From positions 218,340,501 to 218,404,500 of the forward strand of contig JADMNL010000022.1 of NCBI GenBank assembly GCA_016271365.2: a stretch of DNA of 64,000 nucleotides. The letters run 5' to 3'. This DNA is from Neoceratodus forsteri (lineage: Eukaryota; Chordata; Ceratodontiformes; Ceratodontidae). Position numbers and translations under genes: made by a program. A model generated the notes under the pieces. That model saw only the letters and a program-made list of their open reading frames with translations, was not told the DNA's origin and made no database searches. Positions within the stretch are counted from its first letter, which is position 1. Every line of letters starts with the position of its first letter. This document shows, piece by piece, positions 56,741 through 64,000 of this stretch.

Positions 56741-57497
56741 AACTGAACAGGTCTGACCATATAAGACCTGCATAACATCTTAACTGGGCCACCAGAAATG
56801 AGTTTATTCAATAAACAGAGGTGTGACAATTGGTGTTAGTTCAGGTCACACTTTATTTGTTGAAAATTGTTAATGTTTAACATGAGGTTAAAGTTGCAGA
56901 TAAAACACACAAGATGAAGGAAGAGAGGAAATAAAAAACAACAACAGGGAAATACATATGGAAAACATCAGTCAGAACTCACACATGTGTGAAGCATCAT
57001 GCTAAAGCTCCTTCACGAGCGTTGGTTGTACAGGAATACTGTATTCATTATATGGTTTTGCTTCCTTCCTTTGCATCCTGCAGCTCCGGTGGTGGCTTTC
57101 GGGAGTTCAAATGGCAAAAACAAGTCCACCAACAGGTCAAAAAGGAAATAAACACAAACGGCTCATGTTGCATGGATATGTGCGTGTTATTTTTGTCCAG
57201 TATTGTATGATGCAAACCTAGAATGTAAATACAGGTCAAGAAGTTTGGATAAAAAGCTTATCCACAGCAAGGAAAACTACGTATAATTGCATGCATACCA
57301 CAAAACATCAAGGCTTGTAATTAAAAGAGCATTATCGCAGCTAAGCTATAGAACAAAACAACGGTTACTTTACTCACTGCTGAAATGTCCTTGCTTATGG
57401 GTCAAATTACACCTTAATAAATATTTTCCCAGTGGGCAAAAGTTATGGATGTATACATGTGAAACCTACCTCATTCTGGTTGCTCAATAGAAACAGT
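56741..57497. other. Anonymous non-coding DNA
   Basis: No gene or known repeat recognised. AT-rich. Confidence 0.45.
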
Positions 57498-58040
57498 GTT
57501 TGTTGACAGATAAGGACCGCTTGGCCCACCCAGTCTTTCCATTTTGTCCCTAGCTTTATTGTCGCCGCAGACCATACCTGATCTCTGGCTACCCCCCGCC
57601 CCCACTTTCCTACCAAGATTCCTTTGTGCCTATCCCATGCATAATTGAAGCCCACTAGTGTTTCTGCCCACACCACCTCTGCTGGAAGACTGGTCCAGGC
57701 ATCTACCACTCTTTCAGTGAAGAAGTGCTTCTTCACATCCCTCTCCAGCTTCATTGCATGCCCCCTTGTTCTCATGCACCTTTCCCTCTGAAAAATACTC
57801 CCTCCAATACCTTATTCACCCCCATGAGGTATTTATTGATCTCTGTCATGTTCCCCTTCCCCCTCCTCAATTCCAGGGTGTACATATCGAGATCCCTCAG
57901 CCTCTTCTCATAGGATTTTGATGTAGCCCCTGCACCATTTTTGTTGCCCTCCCCTGGACTGGTTCCACTCAGTCTATGTCCTTCCTGAGATGTGGTTTCC
58001 AGAACCGTACTCCAGGTGGGGTCTGACCAATGATCAGAGA
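57498..58040 (-). repeat. CR1 LINE 3' fragment
   Basis: On the minus strand the RT C-terminal end is readable (EVVWAETLVGFNYAWDRHKG, RDLDMYTLELRRGKG), then the 3' UTR. On the plus strand the CR1 end reads GACAGATAAGGACCGCTTGG. Truncated at about 58040 in the region coding for the YCLQFW-type block. Confidence 0.82.
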
Positions 58041-58384
58041 ATGTTCCACAGTAGGACATTTGAGAGGTATAATAGCAGTGGGGTATATGAGATGGGGTGG
58101 AACATGTGCAGCTTACATGGGTTGAGTAGCAGAGCCCATAATTAACCTTGCTGGGGGCTCCAAACACCCTAAAGCCAGCTCTGCTTCACAGGATTTGACT
58201 TAATACAGGGAGAAGAGATAGCAGTTGCACAGTATAGGATTAGTAATTATTATTTTAAACTGCTTCAACCGGGGTAACCTGTTGATATGTAGCATCTCAT
58301 TTTCATGGGGGTCCCAGGGAGGAAAACAGCAGGATGTAGTACAGTTCTGTACAGCCGAAAAGCAGTTACATAGAATAAATAAAT
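58041..58384. other. Anonymous DNA between CR1 fragments
   Basis: No gene seen. Confidence 0.4.
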
Positions 58385-59175
58385 ATTAGATAGAACTACA
58401 ATATATAGATACATATATTCTATGGCAGATTAAGGCTCCTTAGCCTATCCACCTATTTCTTACCTAGCTCCATGTCTGACCTGACATTGGACCAGAATTA
58501 CTGAGTCTCTCAACATTCCCATATCCTAGTACTCCCCTTTCCCAGCTATCCATCAACCCCCCACCTACCCACTTTAGGTCTTACTATCCCCCCTGTGCCT
58601 ATCCCATCCATGTTTAAAACCGGCCACAGATTTGGCTTCTACCACTGACTTTGGTAGACTATTTCAGGTGTCCTCCACCCTTTCCACTGAGAAAGTACAT
58701 CCTAAAATCCATTTTGAATCCCCCTCACCAACCTTCACCTATGACCCCAGTGAGAGCAGTTTCATTCCTCATGAATAGAGCCCTCTTGTCTACCCATTTG
58801 ATATTCCTCAAGAACTTGTAGCTCTCAGTCATGTCCTCCAGCTCCCTTCTGTTCAGAGTGTCAGGCCACTCCTCCTACGTCCTCCCCTGCTGTTGCTGTA
58901 TTATTTTCATACCCCTCCTCTGAACCCTCTCCAAGCGGTCCCTGTCCTTCCCGAAGTGGGAACTCCAGAGTTGGGCAGAGTACTCCAGGTGCTGTATCAC
59001 CACGGGCCTGTGAAGGGATAATATCACCTCCCTTCTTCTGCTAATGAATGCCCTACCCATTCACCCCAGCATTCTGCTCACCCTCCTTTATGCCTTGTTG
59101 AATTTGGAAGAGAACTTAAGGTTGTCACTGAAAATGATTCCCAAGTACTATTCTTCAGTAGTCTCAATCACCCTC
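58385..59175 (-). repeat. CR1 LINE 3' fragment, diverged subfamily
   Basis: The minus-strand open piece at 59060-58875 (ISRRREVILSLHRPVV, LEYSAQLWSSHFGKD) is the CR1 RT C-terminal region. The 3' end lies near 58385-58440 (ATACATATATTCTATGGCAG). It breaks at a C-run at about 59178. The next part of the same CR1 appears at 59865-59960. Confidence 0.75.
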
Positions 59176-59864
59176 ACCCCCCCCCCCCCATTCATTACTC
59201 AGTTATTGGTTTTCGTACCAGAGGTGCCTATGCACCAGTTTGGGTGGACCCGCTCACACAGCTCTGCACCTACAGACAAGCATGAGGGGCATGGCATTCT
59301 CAATTGCTGCCTGCCCACAGCCCCCCCCCCCTCGGGTGTAGAGCGGTGGATACAAATGGGCATCCAATCAGATGCCCATCCTGGTCCATGGGTGCATCCC
59401 CTGCTCCACCACAGAGCAAGGGATTGTGGGACATTGTGCATCCAGGTAAATGGAAAACAGGCAAATGCCATAATGGCTGACACAAACTCTCTCTGCTGGA
59501 CCAAAGGGCTGGGGCAATGTAATAGGGGAGGGGTTCTAGTCCCACTGCAGCCGCCAGGTGATGTCTATGGGGGTTGGGCAGCAGCTACAGCAGGGTCCCT
59601 TTCTGTGTAGCCCGTGTCCCTCTCACCTGCCACTCGGCACCTTGGTAAATTGTCTGAAGTGCAGACACGCCCCAAGCCACTCCCCTGGAACCATCCACGC
59701 ATGTAGCTGTGTGAAAGGCCAGGGGATCAAGTGCAGAAGGGGTGTGTGTCCCTTTTGTGCATGTCGCCTGGGTCCTCTGGACCCCTGATGCGTGCCTTTA
59801 AGTATTAGAGTTGCCTACATGCCACGGATACATGGTGCGTATGCATTTTAATGTTGTAATGTAC
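59176..59864. other. Insert splitting a CR1 fragment
   Basis: Anonymous sequence of about 690 bp between two collinear CR1 pieces. It contains poly-C runs at 59178-59190 and 59323-59332 and GGATGCCCATTTG-type inverted motifs near 59356-59390. It could be a non-autonomous element. No transposase seen. Confidence 0.4.
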
Positions 59865-59960
59865 AGGGCTCAGTATGCATAACCTTGCATTTCGTGGCCT
59901 TGAATTTAAGCTGCCACATCTTAGACTACTTCTTCAGCTTTTCTAAACTCTTTTTATAGC
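59865..59960 (-). repeat. Continuation of the CR1 fragment
   Basis: On the minus strand it resembles the CR1 stretch that codes for the W..F...KCK.MHLG region just upstream of the part at 58385-59175. Confidence 0.5.
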
Positions 59961-60379
59961 AGCAGGGGCTCTAGCCATGATTGGTTACGAATGCACAGCT
60001 GGAGCACAACAGACAGCAGCCAGGGCACTGATATGTTGTTACTATTTGGGAAGCTTGTGGAGTGACACCCCATTAGCTAGCCTCCAACCAATGGCACAAA
60101 CCCTGTTTCCAGGGAGCAGTTAAACAGATCGGCTGTTGGTGCTACCAGTGGCTGACTCACTTCCTTTAACACCACAGAGTGCATGCCATGGGGTCCCAGT
60201 GATTTATTCACTTTCTTGGCCCCATGAGATATTTATAGATCTCTGTCAAATTGAAAAAAATCAACAAAATGGAACACAGTACAAAACAGGGAGCAATAAG
60301 AAAATCACAATGAAAACCATTTTCAACATATTTACCCTTTTTTGGGAGGGCAGGAAAGACACACTCAGCCAAGGCTTGT
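59961..60379. other. Anonymous non-coding DNA
   Basis: No gene recognised. 60216-60250 (ATGAGATATTTATAGATCTC) resembles a short CR1 piece. Confidence 0.4.
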
Positions 60380-60520
60380 TTCCAGGTGTGTCCCACAAGC
60401 ACAGAGAAGTTAAGTGACTTACTCCTGGTCACATAGTATGCAAGCGGTGGCTACGGGATTCAAACCCAGTTCTCCAGGATTTCAGCTCAGAGCTCTTAAC
60501 CAGTACGTATACTGCCTCCA
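60380..60520 (-). repeat. MIR-like CORE-SINE fragment
   Basis: The plus strand reads as the complement of a MIR: CACAGAGAAGTTAAGTGACT, then GGTCACATAGTATGCAAGC, then GGGATTCAAACCCAG (tRNA B box) and CAGAGCTCTTAACCA (tRNA-like head). Better preserved than the fragment at 4447. Confidence 0.78.
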
Positions 60521-60638
60521 TATGGGTTGAGGATGATAAATAACAGGTGTGCGAGCAGTATGAAGCAGGTATTTCCCCAAAGCAAGTAGCATTAATAATT
60601 AGTGAACATACTAATAAGTGTGCAGGTAGTAACAGGTG

Positions 60639-62511
60639 TGTAACCCCCCTACAAATGGGGGTTCCCGAAAAGTCTTCCTCAAGCTTTCCTAAATGCTTAC
60701 TGCCAGGCTGGTGTCCGGCGTTTTAGCAGTTTAAATGTGATTGCCAGAGAGTGCCTGTATAGCCTTTGTGTACGGTCTCTTTAAGAGCTGCCTGGATTGT
60801 AGTCATAAGTAATCTGAGAGGGAGCTCTGTTGAAAGATGTAACTATTTGCAGAAAATCATTTAGAGTGATAATGATAATGTAGTTTGTCTAACCTGCCTT
60901 CTTTGCAGCAAGGACTGTTTTGTTTATCTCCACTGTCTTGGTCCTGGACTGCGAATTGGACCAATCAGTACAGGTGGGACCTAAAATGGAGCCAGATTAC
61001 AGGAGCTCTCTGGAGTCAAAATCTATAGGAATTGTAGTTTTGGGCTTTTTGCACCTGAAGGGGGAGCCTTTGTTGTGACTGACAGGAGGATCAGCCAATC
61101 GAACCTTTTGGATCTTGTGGAATTTCCTAGGCTGCTGCAGCTAGTTTCAGTTTTGAACTGAGAAGTGAAGAAGTAACAGCTCAAGTGATTTTTGAGTAGT
61201 AGTTCTGTGTAGTTTTGCATGGGAGAACTGTGAAAGGGCTGAGTTTTGGCCTGCCTGTTGTCCCTGAGAGGGAAAATAGAGTTTATTCTAACTGAATCCG
61301 AGTTGTGAGAACTATTTAAGCCACTGGATTGTGACCAGGCTTTAACCTGAAGAAGGCTGAAGATTTGCTAAATGCGAACGGCCTGCCAGGATTTCCAGCT
61401 GCTTTTGAATCCCCGGTTTGTGCAGAGACTTTGCGTTCGTGACCGGAGAGCAGTTTGCCTGGTACAGTAGAATTTCCTTACGTATAAATGTGCTGTGTAT
61501 TGAAAGTGGGTCGTGATTTGGTTCCCCACTGTGTGAACTATGCTCAGCTTGCAGGAAGCTTTATCTAGCCTAATCGGACTGAATCCACGTTCATCTCCAT
61601 TCAGCCTGGGCCCCTGCCAGACTACCCCACTGCACAGAGAAAGCCACCGATGAGACACCTGCCTGGGGATCAGTCCCATTACACGTTTGAACAGGAACGA
61701 CGCCTCTGCGAATCATGTGGGCCCTGCTTCTCCTGGCACTCCAGATTAACCACCTGCTGTCTCGATTTTCATCCAGCCTGTGTCCAGTCTTGGGTATCGT
61801 GAGTAATCATCAGGGTAGCTCCCTGCAACAACAGCCTAATATAAAAGTGTGTCATCTGTTTGTCTTGTTGTTTTCTTTTCACAAACTGAGCCCTCTGGCT
61901 CTGGATTACAAATAGTGTGTGTTGTGCATGTTGTTTTCTTCCATCACAGGGCTCCAACTAGCTGCAATGTTCCTGGCTAGCCCACCATTCTCCATCTGGG
62001 TACCCAGAGTGTGTGACTGTTTATGGACCCTGAAGTGCATGCATAACTGTTTGATTGATAGAGCCTTTAAGCAAATCAACCTGATTATGCCCCTCCCTTG
62101 TTCAAGCCCCTTAAATAAATCAGATCTAACTCTTTTTTGCATTTACCCTGACTGTGGTTCCAGTTTGTGCAAGAGTACTGTACTGCTGTTATTTGCTGTG
62201 TATAACCTTATTTTACAGGGGGTCTCCAGGGCCGGGCCAGAGGAAAGCCCTGGTGGTAAGTGCAAACAGTGTGGGTACTTGTGTGGTGTATCAGGGGTAT
62301 TGTGAAAGTGATTATTGTGTATTGTTCCGGCCACTAGTAAGGAAAGAGGAGGGTCACAGTGTCCCGGAGGGCTGTGCCCAGGTTATCTTGACCACTACCA
62401 ACCCTGACCTCTGGGTGGAGGCACCCGTTTCAGAACTCAGGCCCCTTAACTTGCTACTAGCCAAGCAGGCAGGGGTAGTAGCCCTTGGGATAGCGCCACC
62501 TAGGTGTTACA
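60639..62511 (+). repeat. 5' LTR of gypsy copy C (1873 bp)
   Basis: It starts TGTAACCCCCC (60639) and ends GTGTTACA (62511). TATAAA is at 61484-61489, AATAAA at 62114-62119, acceptor TTTTACAG at 62211-62218, mini-exon 62219-62255 and donor GTAAGTG at 62256-62262. The order TATA, poly(A), acceptor, donor matches copies A and B. Most similar in length to copy B. Confidence 0.92.
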
Positions 62512-62514
62512 TTT

Positions 62515-62534
62515 TGGAGGCTCACCGCTGGGAT
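62515..62534 (+). promoter_or_regulatory. Primer-binding site of copy C
   Basis: TGGAGGCTCACCGCTGGGAT begins 3 nt after the LTR, as in copies A and B. Confidence 0.6.
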
Positions 62535-62580
62535 TTTCTGCCTTCTAGTGGGTAAAAATTATGAATTATTGTTAAAGATA

Positions 62581-64000
62581 ATGGCTACACCAGTAGAAAT
62601 GGCTGTAAACCAGTTGGTGGGGTGGTGTACTGGGCAGGAGATTGACCCCCAAAATGCTCTACTTATACTAGATATTCCCTTGAGTACCAGTAAAGACACT
62701 GTAGAGGGAGCACTCTCCAAAGTTGAATGTTTAAAAAACCTTGTGGTGGTGGGTCAACAGGCTGATTTCATCGCCCAACTTTCTTAGCCTTGGTAGAGTT
62801 TAGTGACCTCGTGGTCAGCTCTAAAGTGCCACAGACTATTGCCCCAGAAGGGGTTCCAACTGCCTAGAGAGTGATAACAAAAGACAGTAAAGACCCTGGG
62901 GAGGATAAACTCCCACCATTATCTGAGACTTTTGAGGAGAAATTTGCTAAGTTGTTGCTGGAGGCAGGAAAAACCGTAGAGGATTTTAAGAAACTGTTCC
63001 TTCCCCAATGCCCCCTCCCACTCCAGCACCTGTTACTGCCCCACCTTCTGTGCCCATGCCAATGCTGGCCCTTATATCTGTACCTGCCATTAGTCATGAT
63101 TCCTACCGTAGGCTGAGAATCTTCTCAGGCACCCTCCCCACCCCCAGGGGGAGGATGACTGGGAGATCTGGATAGACAATGTTGCCCCTCTAGTACTTGC
63201 ATGGCAATGCTCAGAAGCAGAGAAATGAAAGAGGTTGAGTGAGAGCCTCCAAGGTCCTGCCCTGGCTACCATCTGTGCCAAGCGGGCCAATAACCCCAAA
63301 GCAACTGCACAGGACTATCTTGATGCATTGGAAAAGTTGTATGGGAGCCTGGATTCAGATGAGGATCTGTGGTGGAGAGTAAGAAATGCACAGCAGTACC
63401 CAGGGGAGCCATTGTCTGTGTATGTAACTCGGCTTGAAAAGCTGCTACAAGAGTGCCACAGAAAGGGTAGTTTGCCGTCAAATGAATTAGATCACACTAG
63501 GCTGGACCGGATCCTTAAGACTGCTCTGTTTTCAGAATTGTTACTGCTTCAGTTGCGCCTTGCCACCCGACTGGAATCGTCCCCCTCCTATAACGAGCTA
63601 ATGAAAGAAATTCGGGGGGTTGAGCAAAGGCAACCCCATGGGGGAACTGAACCCATATTTGCTGCTGCTGCGCAAGTGACCGACAGTAATCAGCCAAGTG
63701 AGGCTCATGGGCAAAAGTCGGTACTTAACAAGCATGCTGAGAATGCAAAGGACTTCCTGCCCTGGGCCCAGCATTGGAAAGATGAGCTACTAAAGGAAGT
63801 CTGAGAGTTGAAGATGGGTGCCTCTGCAAGGGTTTTGGTTCCTTTCAGGATGTGACTGCCATGGGGGTGGGGGTGCACCCTCAGGCATCTGCTACCGAAG
63901 GTGGCTCCAAGGCTGAGATCACCAGATTGACTGCCTCTCTAAAGGAACTGTTAAGACACGTTGCACCACTCCCACCACTGCAAGCAGATACTAGACCCCA
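62581..64000 (+). pseudogene. gag: PNMA-like gag, copy C (3' end outside window)
   Basis: The start ATG at 62581 (MATPVEMAVNQLVGWCTG) is chosen because it aligns with the Gag starts of A and B. An in-frame ATG at 62548 lies in the leader. Residues 1-65 cover the PNMA-type N-terminal domain (ALLILDIPLS, VVVGQQADF), then a frameshift near 62780. The capsid N-terminal part is near 63120-63230 and the capsid C-terminal part is in the open frame 63235-63804 (LYGSLDSDEDLWWRVRNAQQ, LSVYVTRLEKLLQECHRKG, SYNELMKEIRGVE). The zinc knuckle is expected beyond the window. Non-functional as it stands. Confidence 0.85.

Larger units (their letters stand above)
60639..64000 (+). mobile_element. Ty3/gypsy LTR retrotransposon with PNMA-like Gag, copy C (cut by window end)
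   Basis: 5' LTR, primer-binding site and gag are present on the plus strand. Pol and the 3' LTR lie beyond 64000. Its LTR and gag differ from both A and B, so it represents a third subfamily or an older copy. Confidence 0.92.

Noticed and set aside
61715..61915. Signal-peptide-like open frame in the LTR of copy C
   Set aside because: It is hydrophobic and begins with ATG, but it is not preserved as an open frame in the other subfamilies.

Overview
The window is repeat-derived DNA from a vertebrate nuclear genome. The evidence is the repeat mix: CR1 and L1 LINEs, tRNA-derived and MIR-like SINEs, a Tc1/mariner transposon, a piggyBac-type MITE and Ty3/gypsy LTR retrotransposons. There are no bacterial-style operons, and I found no host protein-coding gene, rRNA or tRNA gene. 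The abundance of CR1 copies with related 3' ends beside nearly intact gypsy elements suggests a large-genomed tetrapod. An amphibian (perhaps a caecilian) is my best guess, held at low confidence. Almost every coding segment is a decayed transposon gene.

Layout. 1-354 is the 3' part of an LTR of the gypsy family below. 355-8340 is mostly anonymous DNA holding a SINE (3076-3517), a MIR-like SINE, microsatellites and a TTAA-flanked piggyBac-type MITE (6998-7410). 8348-10171 is unusually structured: hairpins, a 186-bp palindrome, then about 3.7 units of a 290-bp tandem repeat. 10304-19996 is gypsy copy A (minus strand, both LTRs, 4-bp target duplication). 20197-29460 holds a MIR-like SINE and a broken L1, itself interrupted by a SINE and by a 3.4-kb block bordered by a 53-bp minisatellite. 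29851-30432 is a SINE with a perfect 14-bp target duplication. 31687-38434 is a minus-strand CR1 carrying a nested plus-strand CR1 and a SINE. 38435-40035 is a Tc1 element with 211-bp inverted repeats. 41151-56740 is a second L1 broken by CR1 pieces, another insert, and gypsy copy B (42790-53013). 57498-59960 holds further CR1 3' fragments. 60639-64000 is gypsy copy C (plus strand), cut off by the window edge.

The most interesting system is the gypsy family. Its LTRs are 1.6-1.9 kb with ends TGTAAC/GTTACA and 4-bp target duplications. Its pol has the usual protease, RT, RNase H, integrase order with a long acidic tail. Its Gag looks like vertebrate PNMA (paraneoplastic Ma antigen) proteins: a PNMA-type N-terminal domain, a PNMA-type capsid and one CCHC zinc knuckle. 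It therefore resembles the transposon ancestor expected for the domesticated PNMA genes. The primer-binding site resembles the complement of tRNA-Thr with a 2-nt insertion. Every LTR copy also keeps an acceptor/donor pair around a 29-38 nt mini-exon and an open frame ending at the LTR edge.

A second candidate is a roughly 440-620 bp tRNA-derived SINE family with four copies, all with recognisable target duplications.
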